The notes beneath the pieces were generated by a model, which worked only from the letters and a program-made list of their open reading frames with translations, did not search any database and was not told the DNA's origin. Of a DNA stretch of 10,607 nucleotides, positions 1-6,443 are shown piece by piece. A program made the position numbers and the translations under genes. The stretch lies in contig JAAZLZ010000064.1 of assembly GCA_012799075.1 (NCBI GenBank), positions 1 through 10,607 on the forward strand, read 5' to 3'. The DNA is from Bacillota bacterium. Lineage in GTDB: Bacteria; Bacillota; Limnochordia; JAAZLZ01. Every line of letters starts with the position of its first letter. Positions within the stretch are counted from its first letter, which is position 1.

Positions 1-1230
1 GGGGGGGGAGCCGCGGGTCTTTTGGCTGCAGGCTCCGCCGCCTTGCGTGGTGCCCAGGTCATCTTATTTGAAAAAACCGACGAACTGGGAAAGAAGCTCC
101 AAATCGCCGGGAAGGGCCGGTGCAACCTAACGAATGCAGGGGACCGGGAGGAACTCATCGCTGGCTACGCGGCTGGCGGCCCCTTCCTGTATAGTGCCTT
201 CGCGCGCTTTGACAACCAGGCCCTGATCAGTCTATTTCAACGTCTCGGCGTGCCAACGAAAGTGGAACGGGGCAGGCGTGTATTTCCCGTCTCCGACGAC
301 GCTCGGCAGGTGGCTAGGGCCCTCAAAGACTGGGTCGAGGGATTAGGGGTGGAGGTGTGCCTGAATCAGCCCGTCGGGTCGTTGGTGACCGATGGCGGGT
401 CCACCAAGAAAATCGTGGGCTGTCGGGTGAAAGACCGCGTTGTCCCCGGGGGAAAGGTCATTTTGTGCACAGGCGGCTGTTCCTACCCAGGAACCGGTTC
501 CACGGGGGATGGCTACCGGATGGCCAAGGAGCTTGGCCACCGGATAACTCCCTTGCGGGCTGCTCTTGTGCCCCTGCGAAGCTCCACTCCTTGGGTGAAG
601 GAAGTGCAAGGACTGGCCCTTCGCAATGTGACGGCGAGCCTTTGGGCCGACGATAAGGAACTGTCTTCGGAATTTGGGGAGATGCTGTTTACCCACTTTG
701 GGGTCAGCGGACCCATTATCTTAACTATGAGCCGATCTGCTTTGGATTACTGGCAAGATAGGCCCGGGGAGCCTTTGACCCTTGCCATCGATCTCAAGCC
801 CGCCTTGACGCCCGACAAACTAGATTTGCGCATCCAGCGGGACTTTAGCAAGTATAGTCGCAAACAATTGATTAACGGCCTGCGGGATTTGCTGCCCAAG
901 GCCCTCATACCCGTTATCCTCTCTTTGACCGGGCTGGACCCGACAAAGCCGGTCCATCAAGTAACCAGGGAGGAAAGGCGGGCCTTAGGCCGAATCATTA
1001 AGGGGGTTCCCCTGGCGATTACCGGGGCTTTGCCTTTGGCGGCAGCCATCGTCACCGCGGGAGGAGTCAATCTCAAGGAAGTCGATCCGAGGACAATGGA
1101 GTCCCGGCTGGTTAAGGGTTTATACCTGGCGGGGGAGGTCCTCGATATTGACGGATACACCGGCGGCTATAATCTGCAAGCGGCCTTTTCCACCGGTTGG
1201 CTGGCAGGCTGGCACGGGGCCGCGGACTGA
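1..1230 (+). CDS. NAD(P)/FAD-dependent oxidoreductase, YhiN/BaiN (HI0933-like) family, 5' truncated
   Basis: A flavoprotein of the HI0933/YhiN/BaiN family, which databases often label 'aminoacetone oxidase family'; its physiological substrate is not established. The reading frame is open from the first base. It begins inside the dinucleotide-binding loop (GGGAAG at residues 1-6 of the fragment), so only the first few residues, normally a short beta strand, should be missing. The family signature follows at residues 37-45 (GKGRCNLTN), after the FAD ribose-binding acidic end of strand 2 (FEK, residues 23-25). The C-terminus has the second FAD-contacting motif (GEVLDIDGYTGGYNLQAAF), which is complete. 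About 409 residues are present, the usual family length. A TTG at 22 is an internal codon and not the true start. The stop lies 59 bases before the MFS gene and the two may be cotranscribed. The family assignment is firm; the reaction is unknown. Confidence 0.93.
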   Translation, partial: GGGAAGLLAAGSAALRGAQVILFEKTDELGKKLQIAGKGRCNLTNAGDREELIAGYAAGGPFLYSAFARFDNQALISLFQRLGVPTKVERGRRVFPVSDDARQVARALKDWVEGLGVEVCLNQPVGSLVTDGGSTKKIVGCRVKDRVVPGGKVILCTGGCSYPGTGSTGDGYRMAKELGHRITPLRAALVPLRSSTPWVKEVQGLALRNVTASLWADDKELSSEFGEMLFTHFGVSGPIILTMSRSALDYWQDRPGEPLTLAIDLKPALTPDKLDLRIQRDFSKYSRKQLINGLRDLLPKALIPVILSLTGLDPTKPVHQVTREERRALGRIIKGVPLAITGALPLAAAIVTAGGVNLKEVDPRTMESRLVKGLYLAGEVLDIDGYTGGYNLQAAFSTGWLAGWHGAAD

Positions 1231-1240
1231 GCTTCAATTA

Positions 1241-1252
1241 AGGGAGGAAAGG
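1241..1252 (+). promoter_or_regulatory. Purine-rich ribosome binding site between oxidoreductase and transporter genes
   Basis: The stretch AGGGAGGAAAGG is the only strong Shine-Dalgarno sequence in the gap. It ends 8 bases before an ATG at 1261, which opens a 10-codon frame, but 37 bases before the transporter ATG at 1290. It is therefore too far away to serve the transporter directly. This supports translation of the short upstream frame. Confidence 0.5.
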
Positions 1253-1260
1253 CGCGTTTC

Positions 1261-1293
1261 ATGGAACAGACTGTCCGGCGCAAAGGACAATGA
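1261..1293 (+). CDS. Possible 10-residue leader peptide coupled to the MFS gene
   Basis: ATG at 1261 opens a frame encoding MEQTVRRKGQ and stops at TGA 1291-1293. That stop overlaps the transporter start as ATGA (1290-1293). The frame has the strong ribosome binding site of the gap, whereas the transporter has only a weak AAAGGA two bases before its ATG. In the transporter frame there is no ATG, GTG or TTG between the in-frame stop at 1239 and 1290, so a longer N-terminus does not explain the layout. I infer that ribosomes finishing this short frame may reinitiate on the transporter. The peptide has no recognisable family, and with 10 codons chance cannot be excluded. Confidence 0.3.
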   Translation: MEQTVRRKGQ

Positions 1294-2423
1294 ATAAGCT
1301 ACCCATGTATGTTGCAGCGTTAATGATGGATATCGTCAACGGGTCCTTCTTCCTCATTGCAGGGCTTGTTGCGGCGGCAGTCACGGATAATCCCATCCTG
1401 ATCGGTTTGGCCGGCACGGTTCACTTCGGCGTGAAGATCCTTCTTAGCGTGTACTTCGGGCACCTTTCCGACCAAATTGGCCGCAAGCCCTTGTTAGTAG
1501 CATCCTGCCTGATCTTGGCCTTGGCCTTGATGCTCCTTCTGTTGCCTGCGAACATGACCGTTGTATTTCTATCCTTCATTCTGGCGGGGATAACCGCCGC
1601 GATTTTCTGGCCAGTCCTTGGCGCCTGGGCGGGAGAAGGGGCCGATGGGGAAGAACTCCTCGATGATCTGGGCAAGTTCAATATTGCCTTTAGCCTGGGA
1701 ATGACCGTTGGTCCTTTTATTACCGGGTGGCTGATGGGCCGAGGCATGTCAGCGGCCGTGGGTTTCACTCTAATTGGCGTCCTGGGGATTATCGTGTTTG
1801 TCCTTCGAGTCAAAGAGCCGACCGGTCAAGCCCAAGAGGAGCAGCCCCAGCCAGGAACCTTGCCCCCCTTTGTTCTCATCGGCTGGATCGCCAACTTTGC
1901 CAACTTCACCGCGGTGGGCATCGTCCGCATCCTATTTCCCAAGATGGCCCTTGAGCTGGGCATTTCCTCCTTTGGCATCGGGACGTTGTTTGGCCTATTT
2001 TATCTTGCTTGGCTGGTGACTTTCATCATCATGCGGCTATACCCCGGGTGGCAGTACAACGCGGGCCCCCTTTACATACTCCAGGGGGTCGGCATTTGCG
2101 GCTTTGCCCTCCTGTGGAAGGCATGGGGCCCCTTGGGCCTGGCCCTGGGCTTGGTGCTATTTGGCGTCTGTGTTGCAATGACCTATTACTCCAGCCTGTT
2201 TTATTGTCAAGACGGCCAGCCCGATCGAGGTCGAAAGACCGGCTATCATGAACTCTTCCTTGGATCTGGCATGCTGATGGGTCCCTTTGTGGGCGGCATT
2301 TTGGCCGACCGGTTTTCCCTCCAAACACCCTTTGCCTTCTGCATCCTGGTCATGGTGCTGGCCGTCATTGTCCAGACACGCATCTTGCAGCAGGGAAGGA
2401 AAGACCTTTCCCACCCAGGTTAG
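1290..2423 (+). CDS. Major facilitator superfamily transporter
   Basis: A polytopic inner-membrane secondary transporter of 377 residues, consistent with about 12 transmembrane helices. The MFS motif A loop between helices 2 and 3 is clear at residues 57-66 (GHLSDQIGRK). A related loop recurs in the C-terminal half (GGILADRF), as expected for the duplicated six-helix fold. The central loop (roughly residues 175-190) is short and rich in Glu, Gln and Pro, and separates the halves. Substrate cannot be read from the sequence; drug or metabolite export is common for proteins of this size. ATG at 1290 is the first possible start in frame, but its own ribosome binding site is poor, so coupling to the short frame just upstream is likely. 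The 3' end overlaps the end of the convergent membrane-protein gene by 4 bases. Confidence 0.9.
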   Translation: MNKLPMYVAALMMDIVNGSFFLIAGLVAAAVTDNPILIGLAGTVHFGVKILLSVYFGHLSDQIGRKPLLVASCLILALALMLLLLPANMTVVFLSFILAGITAAIFWPVLGAWAGEGADGEELLDDLGKFNIAFSLGMTVGPFITGWLMGRGMSAAVGFTLIGVLGIIVFVLRVKEPTGQAQEEQPQPGTLPPFVLIGWIANFANFTAVGIVRILFPKMALELGISSFGIGTLFGLFYLAWLVTFIIMRLYPGWQYNAGPLYILQGVGICGFALLWKAWGPLGLALGLVLFGVCVAMTYYSSLFYCQDGQPDRGRKTGYHELFLGSGMLMGPFVGGILADRFSLQTPFAFCILVMVLAVIVQTRILQQGRKDLSHPG

Positions 2424-2752
2424 TCCCCCTTGGCCTCTTCTTTGGGCCCGAGGTAATAGGAAATGAGCATGGCTAGACCGACGAACATCGGGACCAGGCC
2501 CCCGAGGAGCCAAGGGGTGAATCCCAAGGTCCCCAGGCCAACGGTGAGGGCTAACCCGGCCATGGCGGTGATCATGCCCCTTTGCAGCAGGAGGGTGCTT
2601 GCCGCCCTCATCTCCAGGGGGAACATTCCCTTATCGATCATGGCCATCCGCTCGCGAAAGGTTAGATACCTCAAGGCAAAGGCGTAAATCAAGATCAAAG
2701 CCAAGATGGCTGGGGGAAAAAGCAGGCCAACGACTACTTCAGGATTAATCAC
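2420..2752 (-). CDS. Small three-helix membrane protein, DUF6249-like
   Basis: A 110-residue integral membrane protein of unknown function. It has a hydrophobic helix at about residues 6-27, a short basic cytosol-facing segment with the pattern RERMAMIDKGMFP (33-45), and two further helices at about 59-77 and 82-101. It ends in a charged tail (GPKEEAKGD). The 'R-x-R-M-x-M-I-x-K-G' segment after helix 1 recalls DUF6249-type proteins; I assign this from memory of the pattern only. I chose GTG at 2750-2752 because GGAGG lies 9 bases upstream; a TTG at 2759-2761 directly abuts that GGAGG and is unlikely. The GTG overlaps the stop of the preceding DUF4097-like gene by 8 bases (GTGATTAA), so the pair is probably one translationally coupled operon. 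Confidence 0.75.
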   Translation of the reverse strand: MINPEVVVGLLFPPAILALILIYAFALRYLTFRERMAMIDKGMFPLEMRAASTLLLQRGMITAMAGLALTVGLGTLGFTPWLLGGLVPMFVGLAMLISYYLGPKEEAKGD

Positions 2753-3638
2753 CCGGTTCAACCTCCAGTCCTTTGATGCTTACTTTTCCCATATCCGCCC
2801 AAATGGCCAGGCATCCTTGGATGGGACCTGGGCCCAATGTGCCTTTGTCCATGGCCCGCTCATTTTCGCATGCTCCTGCCTGAACGATCAGGTCCAAGGG
2901 GACCCCCTCAGGCAGGTGAAGGGCAATATCACCCGTGTTGGCCCTGATCTTCCCTTGGGCACCAGGGCTGCCGGCAAACTCCACATCGCCCATACCGGCC
3001 CACACCGTCAGTTCCTGCAAAATAATCGCGTCCTGAATCAGGATTCTTCCTAGGCCCGCCTCGATGGAAAGGTCCCCGGCGAAACGGTGGATCTCGATGT
3101 TTCCGATCTGGGAGCTGACCTGGGTTGGGCCTTGCATGCCCTGGATGAAGACATCCCCCAACCCCGTTTGGATCACGAGCCCTAGCCTAGACGGCAAAAC
3201 CAGCTCCAGGTCAACTCGACCCGCTCCCACAGGTTCTGGAAGGTCAACTTGCAGAATTACCTCGCCATCTTGACTCATCTGACGTAGATCGATTTCTTCG
3301 AGCAGGCGGTTCACTTCCTCCTGGTCGCGGCCAAAGGCCGTTTTTTGGGCCGTTAGTTCTACTTGCGCCGTTTCTTCCCCTTTGATCACCAGCTTTCCCC
3401 TCGGGTTGATGATCTTTAGGCTGCCGGTAGGGGCTTCCAATGTCAACGTAAGGGTGGAGCTAGCTTCAATCGGCGGCTGTAGGCTCTCAACTCGAAGGCA
3501 AAGGAACATCATGAGCAAGATTACTGCTTCGAGGGAAAATAGACCGATCAAAAGCAGTCGTTTTCTTTCAGCGGGCAAGGACAGCCCCCCTTTCCCTGGC
3601 TGATAAATAGATATGCACTTAAGCTGCGGGAAAGTCAT
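2745..3638 (-). CDS. Membrane-anchored DUF4097-like beta-repeat protein
   Basis: A 297-residue protein with one N-terminal transmembrane helix (about residues 28-48, preceded by ERKR) followed by an extracytoplasmic-looking beta-rich domain. The domain repeats short strands with Gly-Asp/Asn turns: TGLGDVFIQG, QIGNIEIHRF, AGLGRILIQ, AGMGDVEFAG, NTGDIALHLPEG, and a closing ADMGKVSIKGLEV. This register is typical of DUF4097/LiaG-like proteins, which form a beta-solenoid-like or 'toastrack' fold and often sit beside envelope-stress regulators. Function is not known. ATG at 3638 has AAGGA 6 bases upstream. A TTG at 3576-3578 (residue 21), preceded by AAAGGGGGG at a spacing of 6, is a good alternative and would put the basic cluster right at the N-terminus. 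No lipobox is visible. It is cotranscribed with the small membrane protein gene. Confidence 0.75.
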   Translation of the reverse strand: MTFPQLKCISIYQPGKGGLSLPAERKRLLLIGLFSLEAVILLMMFLCLRVESLQPPIEASSTLTLTLEAPTGSLKIINPRGKLVIKGEETAQVELTAQKTAFGRDQEEVNRLLEEIDLRQMSQDGEVILQVDLPEPVGAGRVDLELVLPSRLGLVIQTGLGDVFIQGMQGPTQVSSQIGNIEIHRFAGDLSIEAGLGRILIQDAIILQELTVWAGMGDVEFAGSPGAQGKIRANTGDIALHLPEGVPLDLIVQAGACENERAMDKGTLGPGPIQGCLAIWADMGKVSIKGLEVEPGD

Positions 3639-3711
3639 GTGGATTCCTTGCCGTAAGATTTCCAGACATGCTAGTGGAGGCTAGAAGATGGGGAAATGGG
3701 TTGAATCGAAC

Positions 3712-3749
3712 CGGCCGGTCTTTGCATCTGAGGAGGCGGGAACCGGCCG
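3712..3749. repeat. Inverted and direct repeat of CCGGCC core between the DUF4097-like and TPR genes
   Basis: CGGCCGGT (3712-3719) and ACCGGCCG (3742-3749) can pair as an 8-bp GC-rich stem around a 22-base loop. Because the core is itself palindromic, GAACCGGCCG also occurs as a direct repeat at 3708-3717 and 3740-3749, 32 bases apart. The element begins 10 bases beyond the TPR gene stop on the - strand and lies about 75 bases upstream of the DUF4097-like start. No run of T follows on the - strand, so it is a weak intrinsic-terminator candidate. A dimeric regulator site for the DUF4097-like operon is the other reading. Confidence 0.35.
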
Positions 3750-3759
3750 ATGTTTGCTT

Positions 3760-5697
3760 TCATGCATTAATTGATCCTAGGACCTCTATTACTTCTTGGG
3801 GCAGCACGACAACCACACTATGATATACTTGTTCCTGGGATTCCTGAACTATTGTATCCTCCCGACTGTATTTGGCAACATCAATAGCTGTGTGGTCCCA
3901 CCAAGTGCCGACACCGATCCATCCTAAGGACCAAAGGCGATTAGCAGTGGAGGTGGGCTCCGATTCTTGCCAGAAAACCGTATCCTTCGGATCGCCGTAC
4001 TTTGACTCAAAGTCGTCAAACAGGGCAATGCCGCCTTGATCATGCAGCCATGCAAGGGCTTCCCTTTCTTGGTTCGTTAAGGACTCATAAAAGGCTGCCC
4101 AGTTATGTTCAAAGTCCCGGGTTAAGATCTTAACAAGCTCATCCTTGTTCATTCCACTGGAGACGCGAAGACCTCTTCGTTTGCCCATGCCCAATAGGTT
4201 GTCCTTCGTTAAGTTGTGATAAGCCACGCCCAGTGACATGTCCGGGTGAGCCGGTTTATTTAGCAAACGGTAGCGCCGGTCGGCCTCTCTCGCTGCGATC
4301 CAGGCCCGCTCCCCTTCTGCCGCCAGGCGGATATTTTCGATTGACTGCTGGATCTGGGACCGAATCTCATCGGGTGCAGTCTGAAGAGCCTTTATCAGGG
4401 CCCATTCGGCGACCGCAAGGGCATCCTCGTGAATGGCCTGGTTGCCAAATATGACCCAGTAAAACCAACGGTGTTCTTCATCAATTTGCGCCACATCGAT
4501 CTGCCTAAGGATCCTTTGGGCCTCTTTCAACTCTCCCATCTCTTGATAGATGGCAATCAGGCCGAGTCGGGCGGGGACAAAGTCGGGGTCGTTGGCAAGG
4601 GACTCGAGGAAAGACAGCTGGGCCCCTTCGAAATCCCCTTTTTCCTGGAGGATGTGACCATTCTGGTAGGCAACAAAAGCTTTCGGATCAATACCTGCCG
4701 GTACCATTAATTCTTGCAAGGTTACGCTTCTCATTAGTCCATCCACATTCATTTGAAAGGATTCGCCTTCTGCGATTAGTCCACGTTTACTCAACGCTGC
4801 GGCGGCCGAGGTCTTTACCTCGACGGATAATTCCGCTTGGTCTAAGATAGCCCATAGGAATTTTTCAGCCCATGGATCCGGGTTTTGGGCCAGCAGTTGG
4901 AAGGCGCCAAGTATAACCTTGTCCACTTCCTCCCAGATAGCTTCGACGATGAAGGCCTTGATGGTGCCTGTGAAGACATCTGGATTGCTGGGATCAGATA
5001 TGTCCTTAGGCGGCCCCAAGTCGTAATCCAGGCGAAAGGCTGGTATTCTTCCCTGGTCGATCAGCTCGGCGGCCAAAATGGGTCCGCTGAGGAAGCGTCC
5101 CGATCCTCTTTGGATAACCCGCTGCCAATAACGCTTGGCCTGGGAATAGCGACCTAGGTTGAAAGCCGCCACCCCCGCGCGGGCAATGATTCCCCAGTCG
5201 ATATCGCTGTTTCCCCCATACCGGCGAAAGAAGTCAAACAGTCCCCGATCATCCTCAAGTTCGGCAAAAGCCTCACAAATGAGCTCGACGCTGTTCGCTT
5301 CGATGTCGCGATAGGGATTGCTTGGGCGAAATGCCGCCACTGCTCGCTTCAAGGCCCCGGCGGCCGTTTCTCGATCTCCCATCGCCGCCTGGCAGCGGGC
5401 CAGCATAGCGAGGGCAAAAACATAGTTGGGGTAGTCCTCCAACGTCGCTTGAAAATGCTTGGCCCCTATCTCATACTTGCCTAGGAAGAAATAGCAGGCG
5501 CCGGCGTTATTATGGCCGATGGGAGCGAAGGGGCAGATGGCTAAAATGCGATGGAAACAACGCAGGGCGCCCCTGAAGTTCCTGGCGTAAAGCCTCCGTT
5601 CTCCTTCTCGATGTAGGCGTTCTATTTCAATGGCGAGGACGGGATTCTCCTTGAGAAAGCTCACGAATCGGTCGGAGGAATACCTGTTTGATTTCAC
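3760..5697 (-). CDS. Cytosolic TPR-repeat protein with SAP/Rho-N-like and winged-helix-like C-terminal region
   Basis: A 645-residue protein with no signal peptide or transmembrane helix. Tetratricopeptide-like repeats lie at about residues 29-56, 62-90 and 95-125, with alternating small and aromatic positions such as 'ARNFRGALRCFHRIL' and 'YFFLGKYEIGAKHF'. A second cluster lies at about 340-400 ('QEKGDFEGAQLSFLESL', 'YQEMGELKEAQRIL'). The tail differs. Residues about 495-526 (LTKDNLLGMGKRRGL...MNKDELVKIL) look like a SAP/Rho-N helix-extended-helix module. Residues about 535-645 (LTNQEREALAWLHDQGG..., a Trp-rich segment, ending LPQEVIEVLG) resemble a winged-helix unit such as those found in front of XPB-type helicases. 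I chose GTG at 5695-5697 because AGGAG lies 8 bases upstream; a TTG at 5713 has no such site. TPR units suggest a protein scaffold and the tail suggests nucleic-acid or regulatory contact, but the function is unknown. It is divergent from the pilus operon. Confidence 0.75.
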   Translation of the reverse strand: MKSNRYSSDRFVSFLKENPVLAIEIERLHREGERRLYARNFRGALRCFHRILAICPFAPIGHNNAGACYFFLGKYEIGAKHFQATLEDYPNYVFALAMLARCQAAMGDRETAAGALKRAVAAFRPSNPYRDIEANSVELICEAFAELEDDRGLFDFFRRYGGNSDIDWGIIARAGVAAFNLGRYSQAKRYWQRVIQRGSGRFLSGPILAAELIDQGRIPAFRLDYDLGPPKDISDPSNPDVFTGTIKAFIVEAIWEEVDKVILGAFQLLAQNPDPWAEKFLWAILDQAELSVEVKTSAAAALSKRGLIAEGESFQMNVDGLMRSVTLQELMVPAGIDPKAFVAYQNGHILQEKGDFEGAQLSFLESLANDPDFVPARLGLIAIYQEMGELKEAQRILRQIDVAQIDEEHRWFYWVIFGNQAIHEDALAVAEWALIKALQTAPDEIRSQIQQSIENIRLAAEGERAWIAAREADRRYRLLNKPAHPDMSLGVAYHNLTKDNLLGMGKRRGLRVSSGMNKDELVKILTRDFEHNWAAFYESLTNQEREALAWLHDQGGIALFDDFESKYGDPKDTVFWQESEPTSTANRLWSLGWIGVGTWWDHTAIDVAKYSREDTIVQESQEQVYHSVVVVLPQEVIEVLGSINA

Positions 5698-5936
5698 GTT
5701 AATCACTCCTGACAAACCTTCTATTGGTCACATTTCATGAACATTTCGCATCCCTTGGTCCCAATCCCTCCAAGACTACCTCGATTTATGCCGAATTTCA
5801 TGGAAACATGGTCCGACAGTTGGTCGTGGCAGCAAGTCTAGTTAGATACTGATTGAATCAAGGACTTCTGCCCCGCAAAGTCGTAGATGAGACTAGAACC
5901 GGGCAAGTTCTGCTCCACTCATCGCCGGTCAAGCCG

Positions 5937-5966
5937 TCGATTCTTCTCTCTATTCGTAGATACAAT
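5937..5966 (+). promoter_or_regulatory. Weak sigma-A-like promoter candidate for the pilus operon
   Basis: TACAAT at 5961-5966 matches the -10 consensus at five of six positions. TCGATT at 5937-5942, 18 bases upstream, matches the -35 consensus at only three of six. If real, transcription would begin near 5973 and give a leader of about 80 bases before the pilin ATG. The weak -35 would fit a promoter that needs an activator, but chance similarity is possible. Confidence 0.25.
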
Positions 5967-6039
5967 TACTTCCGGCAAGTCCCATTCATGGTAGGAACTG
6001 GACCTGGTCTGTCGAACATACAGTCAGGAAAGTAGTCTG

Positions 6040-6045
6040 AGGAGG
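6040..6045 (+). promoter_or_regulatory. Consensus ribosome binding site of the pilin gene
   Basis: A perfect AGGAGG, extended to AGGAGGGG, lies 5 bases before the ATG at 6051 and 8 bases before the ATG at 6054. It is the strongest initiation signal in the pilus cluster. This fits the pilin being needed in the largest amount, and the spacing slightly favours the second ATG. Confidence 0.75.
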
Positions 6046-6050
6046 GGTTA

Positions 6051-6422
6051 ATGATGTTTTGCCGCCGTCTGCGTGATGAAAAGGGTTTCACCCTGGTTGA
6101 ATTGCTGGCCGTCATCATTGTCCTAGGCATTTTGGCCGGTGGTGCCACCATCGGGATCCGAGGGGTTAAGGAAAGGGCTGCCGATGCGGTGAATGAGGCG
6201 AATATTGCCACTATTAGGACCGCAGTTAGGTTGTATCTGCTTGATGCTGAGACGGGGTTAGATAACGATACGTACGTGATTGGCCCAGAAGGGTTAGATT
6301 TGGAAAATGAAGGCTACCTTGATGAGAACCCAACTCCGCCGATCGGCAAGGGGGACTATTATCAGGTTACGATTATGAATGGAGACGTGACGGTTGTTGA
6401 AGCTGTAACCAGAGCAAAGTAA
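6051..6422 (+). CDS. Type IV pilin-like prepilin (major pilin / ComGC-GspG type)
   Basis: A 123-residue prepilin. The short basic leader ends in DEKG, followed by FTLVELLAVIIVLGILAGG. This is a classic class III signal: prepilin peptidase would cut after Gly, methylate the new N-terminal Phe, and leave the conserved Glu at mature position 5. After the hydrophobic helix comes an amphipathic stretch (ANIATIRTAVRLYLLDAETG). A small acidic head follows with 'GYLDENPTPPIGKGDYY', a pattern common to ComGC, GspG and small Bacillota type IV pilins. There is no cysteine pair in the head, so no disulfide-bonded loop. The first position in the operon, an ATG start and the consensus ribosome binding site make it the best major-pilin candidate. 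ATG at 6054 is the alternative start and would drop one Met. Whether it forms the pilus shaft is inferred. Confidence 0.9.
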   Translation: MMFCRRLRDEKGFTLVELLAVIIVLGILAGGATIGIRGVKERAADAVNEANIATIRTAVRLYLLDAETGLDNDTYVIGPEGLDLENEGYLDENPTPPIGKGDYYQVTIMNGDVTVVEAVTRAK

Positions 6423-6443
6423 GCGGCCGTAAGGTGAGGTTTT

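Larger units (their letters stand above)
5698..6050. promoter_or_regulatory. Divergent intergenic region between TPR gene and pilus operon
   Basis: A 353-base stretch without a convincing gene. It should carry the promoters for both the leftward TPR gene and the rightward pilin operon. It contains an imperfect repeat, ATTTCATGAACAT at 5732-5744 and ATTTCATGGAAACAT at 5795-5809. Their starts are 63 bases apart, close to six helical turns, and the first contains the palindrome TTCATGAA. TTGGTC occurs three times (5724, 5755, 5820). I could not fit a known riboswitch or an intrinsic terminator to it. Confidence 0.4.

Noticed and set aside
1..9. Run of G at the window start as a possible sequencing artefact
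   Set aside because: The run translates as the Gly-rich dinucleotide-binding loop in frame with the rest of the flavoprotein, so it is ordinary coding sequence.
3695..3725. T-loop-like GGTTCGATTC on the - strand, suggesting a tRNA
   Set aside because: The five bases on either side do not pair as a T stem, and no anticodon or acceptor stem can be drawn around it.
3750..3770. A six-codon + strand frame (ATG to TAA) preceded by AGGAGG at 3731
   Set aside because: The spacing of 13 bases is long, nothing downstream on the + strand could be coupled to it, and it lies at the end of the TPR gene on the other strand.
5868..5925. Possible cyclic-di-GMP (GEMM) riboswitch, suggested by GCAAAG at about 5876 upstream of a pilin gene
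   Set aside because: The flanking helices and the conserved 5' portion of GEMM could not be fitted. A covariance-model search would settle it; a high score would reverse this rejection.
5853..6035. A 60-codon + strand frame in the divergent region, just before the pilin gene
   Set aside because: It has no ribosome binding site at its start, its composition is not protein-like, and it resembles no family. It lies where the pilin promoter and leader are expected.
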